From contig NZ_QDKL01000001.1 of NCBI RefSeq assembly GCF_003346865.1, positions 620,001 to 684,000 of the forward strand: a stretch of DNA of 64,000 bases. The letters run 5' to 3'. The position numbers and the translations under genes were made by a program. The notes below the pieces were generated by a model, which worked only from the letters and a program-made list of their open reading frames with translations, was not told where the DNA came from and did not search any database. Every line of letters begins with the position of its first letter. The stretch's first letter is position 1. Below are positions 1-8,530 of this stretch, piece after piece. This DNA is from Halobacteriovorax vibrionivorans (GTDB taxonomy: Bacteria; Bdellovibrionota; Bacteriovoracia; Bacteriovoracales; Bacteriovoracaceae).

Positions 1-238
1 TATTGATGATGCTAACACTAATTCCTAAGAACATTACAGAGCTTAACCAGATCCATGGAGTGCTTTTTGCACCATAGCTATCAATAAATAATGCCGTAGC
101 ACTTGAGCGAATCATAGGATAGGAGAAGAAAGCTAAAAATAGAGTTAGTGTTACGACAAAAATATTTTTTCGTTCAGAAACACTTAATGAAAGAAATCCG
201 TGATGAATTTCTTTAACAGCAGTAATAAGACTTTTCAT
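1..238 (-). CDS. Nucleotide-transporter-like membrane protein, C-terminus outside window
   Basis: The start codon and first 79 codons are present; the gene runs off the left edge. After a soluble N-terminus there is one strong membrane segment followed by the pattern MIRSSATALFIDSYGAKSTP and a second hydrophobic stretch. The spacing and motif (proline, arginine, then ALF-D-GAK) resemble the start of ATP/ADP translocase (Npt1/Npt2, Tlc-type) or related MFS carriers. A nucleotide carrier would fit a predator that takes up host nucleotides, but that is inference. The ATG overlaps the stop of the upstream secreted-protein gene by one base (TAATG), so the two are translationally coupled. Confidence 0.55.
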   Translation of the reverse strand, partial: MKSLITAVKEIHHGFLSLSVSERKNIFVVTLTLFLAFFSYPMIRSSATALFIDSYGAKSTPWIWLSSVMFLGISVSIIN

Positions 239-816
239 TATTCAATCACCATTAAAGAGAACTTCTTACCCTCTAAAGACGAAATAGTCGAAAGATCAAA
301 CCACTTACCTGTCTCTAATTTAATATTTAAAAGGTCCTTACGAGTGTTTTTACTAATGAGATCTAATGAATATGATCCCGCTTTTTTATGACAGATCATA
401 GACAGCTGAGTGCCACTTAGATCTAAATCAAATTCATCTCCATTCATTGAGATTAATTCTGAAATAGATTCAGAAACTTTATCTTCGATAGTTGTTTCTT
501 CTTTTAATTTAAACTTACAAAATTCAGAATTAAAAATAGGTATCGTATTAACTTCAATATCAGAGCGAAAATGAGATTTTATAATTTTAGAAATAAAGAT
601 TTGACGAGTGGGTTTAACTTTTACATCTAAACAATGAGACTTTGGAAGAATCTTTATGGACTCACCCTCAATTAGATATTCTTTAATTTTTAAACGAGTT
701 GCGTGAATAGAAGGACCTTTCTTAAAACAAAACTCCATTGCATTAACTGATAATGCAATGAAAGCTATTGTAAATATTTTAAGAATCTTGGTCGTCCTCT
801 TGTAAGTAAGTATCAC
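238..816 (-). CDS. Secreted protein of unknown function
   Basis: About 192 residues. A GTG start at 816 is chosen because GGAAGG lies eight bases upstream and it gives a normal signal peptide: a Lys/Arg-rich start, then ILKIFTIAFIALSVNA, with likely cleavage after the alanine. The mature part has four cysteines and no recognised domain. The start lies inside the end of the upstream DtxR-like gene and the stop overlaps the start of the transporter-like gene, so the three form one leftward operon. No function can be assigned. Confidence 0.7.
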   Translation of the reverse strand: MILTYKRTTKILKIFTIAFIALSVNAMEFCFKKGPSIHATRLKIKEYLIEGESIKILPKSHCLDVKVKPTRQIFISKIIKSHFRSDIEVNTIPIFNSEFCKFKLKEETTIEDKVSESISELISMNGDEFDLDLSGTQLSMICHKKAGSYSLDLISKNTRKDLLNIKLETGKWFDLSTISSLEGKKFSLMVIE

Positions 817-1342
817 CCTTCTGCCCTTCCATGAACTCTTCAGCAGACTTAAAGTCACAAAGACTTAAAGTTGTTTTAAAATTAAAACCTTTAGGTAGTT
901 TACCATCTTTTGCTAAATCGTCACATGAGCAAGAAAGTGTCTTCATGAAATCGAAGAATTTCGTACTAGTTTCCTCGCTTAAAAGGTGCTCAATCATACA
1001 TGAATCTTTTTCAGCAATATCTTCAGAAACACCTACAAAATCTTTTAGGAAATAGTAAAGAAGAGTTCTTGATGTAAGAGTGCGATGAACTTCATCATGA
1101 CCCTTGTCTGTCAGAAGAAGAAACTTTGTATCGTCTTCTTCTTTAACAAGTTCTCTTTTCTTAAGATTATTTAAAGCTGTTGATACAGAACCTTTTGTCA
1201 GTCCTAAATCTTTGGCGATATCAGTTACACGAGCATAACCTTTTTCTTCCTTCAATTTATGGATGGCCAACAGGTAGTGGACCATTGAATGTGACAGTTC
1301 TGCTTCACGTGGTTTTTTATCTTTCGTATCTAAATTGGCCAT
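779..1342 (-). CDS. DtxR/MntR-family metal-dependent transcriptional regulator
   Basis: 187 residues from the ATG at 1342; a GTG 12 bases upstream is less likely. Residues about 15-80 form a winged helix-turn-helix (MVHYLLAIHKLKE, then VTDIAKDLGLTKGSVSTALN and a wing). The following helix CMIEHLLSEET is the dimerisation and metal-binding segment typical of iron- or manganese-dependent repressors, with Cys, Glu, His and Glu available as ligands. A C-terminal extension carries CSCDD. It heads an operon with a secreted protein and a transporter-like gene. A palindrome directly upstream suggests autoregulation. The metal is not known. Confidence 0.85.
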   Translation of the reverse strand: MANLDTKDKKPREAELSHSMVHYLLAIHKLKEEKGYARVTDIAKDLGLTKGSVSTALNNLKKRELVKEEDDTKFLLLTDKGHDEVHRTLTSRTLLYYFLKDFVGVSEDIAEKDSCMIEHLLSEETSTKFFDFMKTLSCSCDDLAKDGKLPKGFNFKTTLSLCDFKSAEEFMEGQKGDTYLQEDDQDS

Positions 1343-1357
1343 GATATTTCTCACAAA

Positions 1358-1379
1358 TTAGGTTATAGCTATAATCTAG
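1358..1379. promoter_or_regulatory. Palindrome, candidate DtxR-type operator
   Basis: A perfect 12-bp palindrome TTATAGCTATAA (1363-1374) sits inside a longer imperfect inverted repeat 16 bases upstream of the regulator start. Its left half reads TTAGGTTA, identical to the half-site of the known DtxR box. Placement and symmetry suggest autoregulation by the adjacent DtxR-like protein. Binding is inferred only. Confidence 0.5.
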
Positions 1380-1578
1380 CAATTTCAGGTATTTTTGGCA
1401 AATACCACAGCGCAATGTGCCCAAATTTTGGTGCATTGAAATTCCCCTTTATTTAGAGCAATAATCCCCATAACCCACTGTAATTACATTAATATACTGA
1501 CGGCACATATTACAGTCCTCCCTTGCAATGCCTCAGCGTGTTAAAATTAAAAGGAATCTAAATTATTGAGGGAAATCA

Positions 1579-3342
1579 ATGTTAAAGATAAATAAACTCA
1601 TCATTCTAGCTATTTGGGCCACTATGAATATAGATGCCTTGGCCCAGTCAGCAGGATATACAGCTCCGACTCAAGAAGATGTGAGAACGGGAAATCTTAC
1701 AGATCAAGATAAGATGAAGATGGAAAACTTCACTCATGCTGGTTATCAGAAGCGTGAGGCGGAGGAAGCGTGGGCAGAAGAATGTGGTACCGATGCTTAT
1801 TGTGACAATATTAAAAATGGTGGAGATGCCACTGAAGGTGAGAAATTCTTAGGGATGTCCCCACAACTATTTAAGGCCGTTGCTCAAGCCTACTCAATGA
1901 TTATGCCGGCAATTTCACAAGCTGGTGGTGGCGGAACCTTTGGAAAAATTGATCGCACAACAAAGAAGGATGTTACAAAAACATGGTCTGAACGTGGTGT
2001 AACAAAGAAAGATGGTTCATTCCAAGTTACAGATGAAGATAAATTTAAGGAATGGAATAACTCAAATGAAAATCCAGTAGATAAAGATGCCGCTACAAAG
2101 CAAGCCAATACAGAAGAATCAAAAGCCAAAGAGGAAGAAGGTGCTGATTATTGTCAGTATATCCCAATGGGAACAGAAATTATCGCACGCGCAACTCAAA
2201 AGCGAAGCGATGAATTTGCACTAGCATCTCAGCCAGATATTGAAAATGCACAAAGTGCGGCCCTTTTTAAACAAGCGCGATCACACCGTGACCGCCAAAA
2301 GTCAGTAGATATTCAAAGAAAAGGTTGGGGAGCAACAACAGTTTGCTACACGGCCTCTATTGCAATGATGGGTGGCTCATTTACAAGCCCTACTAACGTT
2401 TTAAAACTTGCAGCCTCTGCATTAATGACAAAATACTATATGTGGGAATATGGAATGCATGGTGATGCTGCAGACAAGCTAAACTCAGTTGGTAAGAAAT
2501 TAAGTGGAAAAGGAAAATGTAATCCTGTTTCAGATAGAGACTGTTACTGTAGTCAGCCAGAAACACAAAATGATGTAACTTACTGTTACCCACAAATCGC
2601 TCAACGTAAGGCCCAAAACGGAAACTACCAAGTATCTTGTGTTGATAATAATGTAAAAGAAGATGTTGGTTGTAGTTGTCGCCAAACTAATACATGTCTT
2701 GATACGAGAATCTCAGCAAAGATCAATGATATGTACATTCCAGGGGGACTTGGATCAAGCCTTGATAACTTCTATAAAATGACAAATGGAGTTTCAAAAC
2801 CTGAAGGAGCCTCTGACTCGTACCGCGCAACTGCAGGTAAGATCTTTGCAATGGCCAATGATAAAGTAAGAGATGCACTTGATAAGGTTGAACTTCCAAG
2901 TTCATATGAAAAGAAGAATGAAGAAGTTGCCAATGCCCTTAGAGACTTTGGACTAAATGGTACGGTTGCAAATGCAATGTCAGCGGCACCAGAGACGAAA
3001 GAAAGCAAGAAAGCAGAACAAACACTTAGAAAGCGTTATGGAAGCGGCCTTAAGTATAAAGGAAAGTATGCTAGTTATAAGAAAAAAGATAACGGACTTT
3101 ATTTTAAAGGTGGAAATGGGCTTAACAAGAAAAAGAAATCAGATAAAAAGGTTGTAAACCCTTATGCTCACCTTCTAAAGAAAAAGAAGAAGAAAAACGC
3201 AAGAGCAACTGCTGATATTTTAGACTATTCAATAAAGGCACAAAAAAACGCTGGTATCACAAAAGATAAATCGAGAAATATCTTTGAGATTATTTCAAGA
3301 CGATATCGATATTCAGCAACAAAGAAATTAGGAATTCAATAA
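1579..3342 (+). CDS. Large secreted protein, cysteine-containing core and lysine-rich tail
   Basis: 587 residues with a signal peptide (LINKLIILAIWATMNIDALAQ region, cleavage near residue 23). GAGGGAAA lies upstream of the ATG. Residues about 190-300 include a hydrophobic stretch (TTVCYTASIAMMGGS). Residues about 310-375 are cysteine-rich with CSC and CYCSQ patterns. The last 130 residues are strongly basic, with several runs of lysine near residues 515-540. No known family is recognised. The basic tail could bind nucleic acid or cell envelope, but this is speculation. It is followed 27 bases later by a DCC-family redox protein, perhaps co-transcribed. Confidence 0.8.
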   Translation: MLKINKLIILAIWATMNIDALAQSAGYTAPTQEDVRTGNLTDQDKMKMENFTHAGYQKREAEEAWAEECGTDAYCDNIKNGGDATEGEKFLGMSPQLFKAVAQAYSMIMPAISQAGGGGTFGKIDRTTKKDVTKTWSERGVTKKDGSFQVTDEDKFKEWNNSNENPVDKDAATKQANTEESKAKEEEGADYCQYIPMGTEIIARATQKRSDEFALASQPDIENAQSAALFKQARSHRDRQKSVDIQRKGWGATTVCYTASIAMMGGSFTSPTNVLKLAASALMTKYYMWEYGMHGDAADKLNSVGKKLSGKGKCNPVSDRDCYCSQPETQNDVTYCYPQIAQRKAQNGNYQVSCVDNNVKEDVGCSCRQTNTCLDTRISAKINDMYIPGGLGSSLDNFYKMTNGVSKPEGASDSYRATAGKIFAMANDKVRDALDKVELPSSYEKKNEEVANALRDFGLNGTVANAMSAAPETKESKKAEQTLRKRYGSGLKYKGKYASYKKKDNGLYFKGGNGLNKKKKSDKKVVNPYAHLLKKKKKKNARATADILDYSIKAQKNAGITKDKSRNIFEIISRRYRYSATKKLGIQ

Positions 3343-3368
3343 AGAAATATTTAATTAAAGGAATTTTC

Positions 3369-3761
3369 ATGGAAGAAAATTACAAGTTACCAATTCTCAT
3401 TTTTGATGATGAATGCCCTCTTTGCATTCGCTTTAAAGACTCTCTAGCAAGGCTAGAAGGTGCTAAAAAGATCTCTTTCATCCCAGTAAATGATAAAAAA
3501 GTGTATGAACAATTCAAAGAACTTGGACTAAATGAAGAGGAATGCCAAAATGTGGTTCACTACATCACTTCAGATAAAAAGGTTCTAAAAGGTGAAGATG
3601 TAATTGCTCACCTAGTGAAACTCTATCCTCTTGTACACAAGTTTAGCTGGCTAATAGAAAGTGACATGGGAAAGAAAGCAACAGACTACTTTCACAAAAC
3701 AACTAATGCCTATCGCAAAATGATAAAGAGAAAATGTCCTAATTGTATGAAACACGCTTAA
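3369..3761 (+). CDS. DCC-family (DUF393) thiol-disulfide oxidoreductase-like protein
   Basis: 130 residues. It opens with the family signature LPILIFDDECPLC (residues 7-19), with a C-x2-C pair, followed by the thioredoxin-like beta-alpha pattern and KGEDVIAHL, matching the DCC1-like family. A second pair, CPNC, lies close to the C-terminus. AAAGGAAT precedes the ATG. Substrate and partner are unknown; the upstream cysteine-containing secreted protein is a possible but unproven context. The gene is convergent with the next one, one base apart. Confidence 0.8.
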   Translation: MEENYKLPILIFDDECPLCIRFKDSLARLEGAKKISFIPVNDKKVYEQFKELGLNEEECQNVVHYITSDKKVLKGEDVIAHLVKLYPLVHKFSWLIESDMGKKATDYFHKTTNAYRKMIKRKCPNCMKHA

Positions 3762-3762
3762 T

Positions 3763-4443
3763 CTAGCGAACAAGACTTTTACGAGAAAACATTCCACGAT
3801 TATACGGCTCTAAAGTTAGGGCCGTTAATACCCAAGTTAAACAAAACTCTGCAAATTGAACCTTATTATCACTTGGTATAAACAGAGTAATAATAAGAAG
3901 GATTAAGAAGATTATGATATGAGTTGCCTTCGGCACAGGAAGTGCAAAAGCGTCGATTACGTTCTTAAACTTATCAACCTTTAAATAAAAAACTGGAACA
4001 GCAAATAAATAGAAGAAAAGAACTCCTCTAAGAAAGAGGTTCCAAGACTCATGACTAACACCACGGGCAATTAACCAATTTTGAAAGTTCGTTTCTAATA
4101 AAACACTATTAGCATCTCTAAACATCTCAGGTGAGTGCCAACCAAATAAACGTTGTCCCCAACTAACCTCTTCTAATGCACAGATTACATAGAAGATCCC
4201 CAAAACAATGAGCATCGTAAGAAACTTTTTATCTCGGAAATTTGAAAGAACTTTACGGCGGTAGAAGTAACCGAATGAGATTAGACAAAGGCCTGCGAAG
4301 GTAAACCACTCAAGTAGGCCATTATGTGTACTAAGCACATTATCGAAATAAGCTAAATCTGTTCTTGAAATATAGAGACTATAAATTCCAATTACAAAAA
4401 TAACGAAAAACGAGATATATTCTGTCCATTTAATTTTAAACAT
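3763..4443 (-). CDS. Polytopic membrane protein with conserved EE-x-x-WGQR motif
   Basis: About 226 residues from the ATG at 4443; the longer open frame overlaps rpiB and is not needed. Roughly six membrane segments. Between the third and fourth lies CALEEVSWGQRLFGW, followed by NFQNWLI. Near the C-terminus are PVPKATH and a membrane Glu. The protein at 17168-17845 shares EE(V/I)(S/A)WGQR, PVPK and the same topology, so the two are paralogues. Charged residues conserved in a membrane segment suggest an enzyme or transporter, but no function is known. It starts five bases after rpiB ends. Confidence 0.75.
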   Translation of the reverse strand: MFKIKWTEYISFFVIFVIGIYSLYISRTDLAYFDNVLSTHNGLLEWFTFAGLCLISFGYFYRRKVLSNFRDKKFLTMLIVLGIFYVICALEEVSWGQRLFGWHSPEMFRDANSVLLETNFQNWLIARGVSHESWNLFLRGVLFFYLFAVPVFYLKVDKFKNVIDAFALPVPKATHIIIFLILLIITLFIPSDNKVQFAEFCLTWVLTALTLEPYNRGMFSRKSLVR

Positions 4444-4447
4444 ATCT

Positions 4448-4888
4448 TTAATTTTCACCGAGGTCTGAAAACATGTCAATGCGGGTTTTATGCCTGCCAC
4501 CTTCAAACTCAGTGGCCAGCCAAATCTTAGTCATGGCAATAATCTCTTCACTATTTGAAATACGCCCACCAAAGCAGATAACATTAGAGTTATTATGCTC
4601 GCGAGACAATCTTGCATCATCCTCAGTATGGCATAGAGCTGCTCGAATTCCCTTGAACTTATTAGCAACCATACTCACACCAATCCCCGATCCGCACAGA
4701 AGAACTCCACGCCCTTCTTTTTGAACGGCCTTAGCAAGTGCAATAGCATATTCGGGATAGTGACAAGATTCAGTAGAATGAGTACCAAGATCCTCAACAT
4801 CATAGCCTTCACTTATTAAGAATTTCTTAACAGATTCTTTCTGCTCAAATGCACCGTGATCAGTTGCTAGGAATATTTTCTTACTCAT
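4448..4888 (-). CDS. rpiB: Ribose-5-phosphate isomerase B
   Basis: 146 residues, the usual length. Interconverts ribose 5-phosphate and ribulose 5-phosphate in the non-oxidative pentose phosphate pathway, in the cytosol. Seen: N-terminal KIFLATDHGAFEQK, active-site cysteine in LLCGSGIGVSMVANK, and the phosphate-binding region RAALCHTEDDARLSREHNNSNV. A terminator separates it from ahcY upstream. The membrane-protein gene at 3763-4443 follows directly and may be co-transcribed. Confidence 0.95.
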   Translation of the reverse strand: MSKKIFLATDHGAFEQKESVKKFLISEGYDVEDLGTHSTESCHYPEYAIALAKAVQKEGRGVLLCGSGIGVSMVANKFKGIRAALCHTEDDARLSREHNNSNVICFGGRISNSEEIIAMTKIWLATEFEGGRHKTRIDMFSDLGEN

Positions 4889-4906
4889 GACTTTACCTCA
4901 AATAAG

Positions 4907-4929
4907 AAAGCCTCCTTTCGGAGGCTTTT
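4907..4929 (-). terminator. Rho-independent terminator downstream of ahcY
   Basis: Nine-base-pair stem AAAGCCTCC / GGAGGCTTT with a TTTC loop and short T/A flanks, just after the ahcY stop and before rpiB on the same strand. Confidence 0.8.
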
Positions 4930-4951
4930 ATAAATTAATAGCGTGTATTGG

Positions 4952-6247
4952 CTAGTAACGATAATGCTCTGGCTTGTATGGACCTTCAACTGGTACGCTG
5001 ATGTATTCAGCTTGTTGAGGAGAAAGTTCATCGATTTCAACATTGATTCTCTCAAGGTGAAGACGAGCAACTTTTTCATCAAGGTGCTTAGGTAGCATAT
5101 AAACATTGTTCTCATACTTACCAGCATTTTCCCAAAGTTCCATTTGAGCAATTACTTGGTTACAGAATGAGTTCGACATAACAAATGAAGGGTGCCCTGT
5201 TGCACAACCAAGGTTAACTAGACGACCTTGAGCAAGAAGGATGATTCTCTTACCATCTTTTGCTGTATATAGATCAACTTGTGGCTTGATATTATCTTCT
5301 TCATAATTGTTATGTAGGTGCTTAATATCGATTTCATTATCAAAGTGACCGATGTTACAAACAATTGCACCATCTCTCATCTTATCTAAGTGAGAAGCGT
5401 TAATTACGTGGTAGTTACCTGTAGTTGTAACGAAGATATCACCTTCAAGAGCTGCTTTATCCATCTTCATTACTTCGAAACCTTCCATTGCTGCTTGAAG
5501 AGCACAAATTGGATCGATTTCAGTAACGATAACTCTTGCTCCAAGACCTTTGAAAGACTGAGCAGAACCTTTACCAACATCACCGTAACCAACAACAACA
5601 CAAGTCTTACCAGCGATCATTACATCTGTTGCACGCTTGATACCGTCTACTAGAGACTCTCTACATCCGTAAAGGTTATCAAATTTAGACTTTGTAACAG
5701 AGTCATTGATATTGATTGCTGGCATCTTAAGAGTTCCAGCTTTTACTCTTTCATATAGTCTATGAACACCAGTCGTTGTTTCTTCAGAAAGACCTTTGAT
5801 TCCATCGATTAATTCTGGGAATTTGTCGTGAACCATATTTGTAAGGTCACCACCGTCATCAAGGATCATGTTAAGAGCTGATCCATCTGCCCACTTAAGA
5901 GTTTGCTCGATACACCAGTCAAATTCCTCTTCGTTCATACCTTTCCAAGCAAAAACAGGAATTCCAGCAGCAGCGATGGCCGCAGCAGCTTGATCTTGAG
6001 TTGAATAAATATTACAAGATGACCATCTTACTTCAGCACCTAGTTCAACTAGAGTCTCAATAAGAACAGCTGTTTGAATTGTCATGTGAAGACAACCAGC
6101 GATTTTTGCACCTTTAAGTGGCTTTGAAGCACCAAACTCTTTACGTAGAGACATTAGTCCCGGCATTTCAGTTTCAGCAATTTTAATTTCTTTTCTTCCC
6201 CAGTCTGCTAGGGAAATGTCAGCTACTTTGTAGTCTGTAAAGCTCAT
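4952..6247 (-). CDS. ahcY: Adenosylhomocysteinase (S-adenosylhomocysteine hydrolase)
   Basis: 431 residues, full length. Reversibly cleaves S-adenosylhomocysteine to adenosine and homocysteine, clearing the by-product of methylation; cytosolic NAD-bound tetramer. Seen: N-terminal [37 protein letters not shown], the NAD-binding loop [20 protein letters not shown], and the canonical C-terminus PYKPEHYRY with the Lys and Tyr that reach the neighbouring subunit's NAD. It stands alone with its own terminator. I looked for an SAH riboswitch in the upstream 200 bases and saw none. Confidence 0.98.
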   Translation of the reverse strand: MSFTDYKVADISLADWGRKEIKIAETEMPGLMSLRKEFGASKPLKGAKIAGCLHMTIQTAVLIETLVELGAEVRWSSCNIYSTQDQAAAAIAAAGIPVFAWKGMNEEEFDWCIEQTLKWADGSALNMILDDGGDLTNMVHDKFPELIDGIKGLSEETTTGVHRLYERVKAGTLKMPAININDSVTKSKFDNLYGCRESLVDGIKRATDVMIAGKTCVVVGYGDVGKGSAQSFKGLGARVIVTEIDPICALQAAMEGFEVMKMDKAALEGDIFVTTTGNYHVINASHLDKMRDGAIVCNIGHFDNEIDIKHLHNNYEEDNIKPQVDLYTAKDGKRIILLAQGRLVNLGCATGHPSFVMSNSFCNQVIAQMELWENAGKYENNVYMLPKHLDEKVARLHLERINVEIDELSPQQAEYISVPVEGPYKPEHYRY

Positions 6248-6410
6248 GAATTCCTCACTTGTATGTTTAACTAAATTATTAAAATATTTATGTTGGAAAC
6301 TATATCAGTAAGTTCTTCAAGTTTGAAGTCTATACGGCTCAATAATCACCTTTTTATGGGTATTTTTAGACAAAGAATGAACGAAATTTTACTAACTTAG
6401 GTTATTTTCT

Positions 6411-6437
6411 TTGACACACGCCAAAATAAAGCATAAA
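6411..6437 (+). promoter_or_regulatory. Promoter-like element, possibly giving a leaderless mRNA
   Basis: A consensus TTGACA at 6411-6416 is followed after 15 bases by CATAAA (or after 17 by TAAATC). The ATG of the methyltransferase lies only 8 bases beyond the -10-like element and no Shine-Dalgarno sequence precedes it, so transcription may begin at or next to the start codon. Confidence 0.45.
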
Positions 6438-6445
6438 TCCAGCCT

Positions 6446-7681
6446 ATGAATAATCAAAGAAATAGCAATAAAGTCATTAATGACAAGAGTTTTTATTTTG
6501 CTTCTTGCCCTCGTGGTTGTGAGCAATACCTCGTCAATGAGCTTCGTGCCAATGGTATTGAAGGAAAGGCCGGCCGTGGTGGTGCAGCTTTCAAGGCCAG
6601 AAATAAGGCCACTGTAGAATATATTTTAAATGCCCGTATTGCTTCTCGTGTTTTTAAAGAAGTTGGATATTTCTATATCCGTGATGAAAAGCAGATTTAT
6701 AAAAGAGCTGGGGAGCTTCCATGGGAAGACTACATCACACCAGATCAGACTTTTAAAATCAATACTCTTTTAGATGGTGAAAGTAAGGAGCTGTTTAAAA
6801 GTTCAATCTTCCTATCACAAACTCTAAAAGACTCTCTCGTTGATTATATGAGAGATAAGTTTGGCAAGCGTCCAAATGTTGAAACAACAACGCCTACAGT
6901 AACTTTCCTACAACGAGTTGAAAAAGTTAAAGAAGGTTGTAAGGTAATCGTTTACGCTGACATGGTTGGTGAGTCTCTTGATAAAAGAGGTTATCGTGAA
7001 TCAGGTCACCGTGCACCTTTACGTGAAAACCTAGCGGCTTCACTTATTGCGGAAACAAAGTGGGACTGCCAAGGACCTTTCTATGATCCAATGGCAGGTT
7101 CTGGAACGATTCTTATTGAATCGATAATTTATTTTCTAAAGTTATCACCAGCATTTTTTAGACTTAAGAAGAATACGACTCCATATTCATTTACTAATCA
7201 TCCATGGTTTCAAGATTCAAATCTTGTGGATTGGTACTTTGATAAAGTTCATGAAGTAATGACAGACTCACAAGAGAAGATTGATTCTATCCCAAGTGAT
7301 AAATTCTTTTATAATGATGCAGATGTTGAGAACTTCAAGCTTGCAAGAGCTCACTTACTCGACTGCTTCGGCCGTGTAGACTTTGTTAATTTCAATTGTG
7401 AAGAGTTTTCTAAAGCATCTGTACCTGCAGGGTTTGAAAGAGGTATTGTTCTATTCAACCCTCCATATGGAGAGAGAATTCAAGCAATTGGTTTTGAAGA
7501 TATCAATGATTTCTACTATGAGATTGGAGAGACATTAAAGAATAATTTTAAAGGATCAACTGCATATATTCTTACTGCCCATGGGCCACTAAGAAAGAAT
7601 ATTCGCCTAAAAACTTCTAAGAAGACAGAGTTTTTAAATGGCGACATAGAATGCCGCCTTTTAAAATATGAATTAATGTAA
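6446..7681 (+). CDS. THUMP-domain class I rRNA guanine-N2 methyltransferase (RlmL N-half/YcbY type)
   Basis: 411 residues. N-terminal ferredoxin-like and THUMP region (about 15-165: FASCPRGCEQYLVNELRANG at the start). Then a Rossmann methyltransferase with the SAM motif DPMAGSGTILIE near residue 212 and the catalytic NPPYGERI near residue 340. This layout is that of the m2G2445 23S rRNA methyltransferase RlmL without the C-terminal RlmK half. The exact nucleotide modified cannot be told from sequence. No Shine-Dalgarno is visible. Confidence 0.88.
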   Translation: MNNQRNSNKVINDKSFYFASCPRGCEQYLVNELRANGIEGKAGRGGAAFKARNKATVEYILNARIASRVFKEVGYFYIRDEKQIYKRAGELPWEDYITPDQTFKINTLLDGESKELFKSSIFLSQTLKDSLVDYMRDKFGKRPNVETTTPTVTFLQRVEKVKEGCKVIVYADMVGESLDKRGYRESGHRAPLRENLAASLIAETKWDCQGPFYDPMAGSGTILIESIIYFLKLSPAFFRLKKNTTPYSFTNHPWFQDSNLVDWYFDKVHEVMTDSQEKIDSIPSDKFFYNDADVENFKLARAHLLDCFGRVDFVNFNCEEFSKASVPAGFERGIVLFNPPYGERIQAIGFEDINDFYYEIGETLKNNFKGSTAYILTAHGPLRKNIRLKTSKKTEFLNGDIECRLLKYELM

Positions 7682-7683
7682 TC

Positions 7684-8499
7684 TTAACTTTCTAAGAATT
7701 CCGTTAGATTCATAGCAAGCTTAGGTAAAGCGTATTTAAGAAGCGAGTTCTTATTTGCAACTTTATCCTTGTGCTTTGCCGATTTTGAAAAGAAGTATGT
7801 TCCGATATCTGAATCTTTAAGAAACATTGTATGTCCTTTACCTGCAAACTTTCTTAATACAAAATCTGAATCAAGTAAGCAGATATCGCGGATCATAAAG
7901 TTTCGGGCCATATAGATTATAATCACTTGATCTGAAAGATCACAAAATGACTTCCTAACCTTCACACCTTTAGGTGAAGTTTGATCTCCCCAATGTACAA
8001 CGACTTCAACTCGTTTATTATCAGTCGTATAAAAATCGAATCCTCTTTGAGAAGTTGACTTCTTTTGCATCAAACCAAAGATACACTTTGCATACCATTC
8101 ACCTAACTGAACAGGTAGCTTCTTACCGTTAAAAATAATATGCTCATCTCTTAAAATGTCATAAACCTTATTAACGGTTTCAATTGCATCAAAGATTCTC
8201 TTATTATCTGGAAGATGGATAATCATGACCTGCTTGGCCTGAGTTCTCTTAAGCTTACGAGAGAATTGATTCTCATACCATTGAGTAAACTCTTTATCAC
8301 CAACGAGATCAAGGGAGTCATAAATATATCCCTTGCTCAATAACTCTGACTCATTAAACTCTTCTACTTTTTTTTCCATGAAGCTTAAGGGTGCATATTC
8401 CCCTTTCTTCTTCATGACATAAATATTGTCTTTATAGTAGTTGCTACTACCATGAGTTGATTCATTAAAGAGATCAACTCCTTTAATCATACTTTCCAT
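7684..8499 (-). CDS. Conserved-looking protein of unknown function
   Basis: 271 residues, cytosolic, no signal peptide. Residues about 150-200 contain GEWYAKCIFGLMQK, QRGFDFYTTDNKRVEVVVHWGDQ and basic residues KGVKVRKSF. The order Asp ... Glu-Val-Val inside predicted beta strands is reminiscent of restriction-endonuclease-like folds, but the expected Lys is absent, so I do not call a nuclease. Convergent with the rRNA methyltransferase (two-base gap) and 31 bases downstream of the acyl-CoA dehydrogenase. Confidence 0.65.
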   Translation of the reverse strand: MESMIKGVDLFNESTHGSSNYYKDNIYVMKKKGEYAPLSFMEKKVEEFNESELLSKGYIYDSLDLVGDKEFTQWYENQFSRKLKRTQAKQVMIIHLPDNKRIFDAIETVNKVYDILRDEHIIFNGKKLPVQLGEWYAKCIFGLMQKKSTSQRGFDFYTTDNKRVEVVVHWGDQTSPKGVKVRKSFCDLSDQVIIIYMARNFMIRDICLLDSDFVLRKFAGKGHTMFLKDSDIGTYFFSKSAKHKDKVANKNSLLKYALPKLAMNLTEFLES

Positions 8500-8530
8500 T
8501 ACTCACACCCGTGTTTTTAATACTTCAAAA

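Noticed and set aside
4443..4506. Longer start for the membrane protein overlapping rpiB
   Set aside because: The extra N-terminal residues are the rpiB sequence in another frame; the ATG at 4443 fits better.
6248..6445. SAH or SAM riboswitch ahead of ahcY
   Set aside because: I looked for a structured leader in the intergenic 198 bases and saw no conserved riboswitch core.
7684..8499. Nuclease call for the unknown gene next to the acyl-CoA dehydrogenase
   Set aside because: The Asp ... Glu-Val-Val pattern lacks the Lys of PD-(D/E)XK enzymes.
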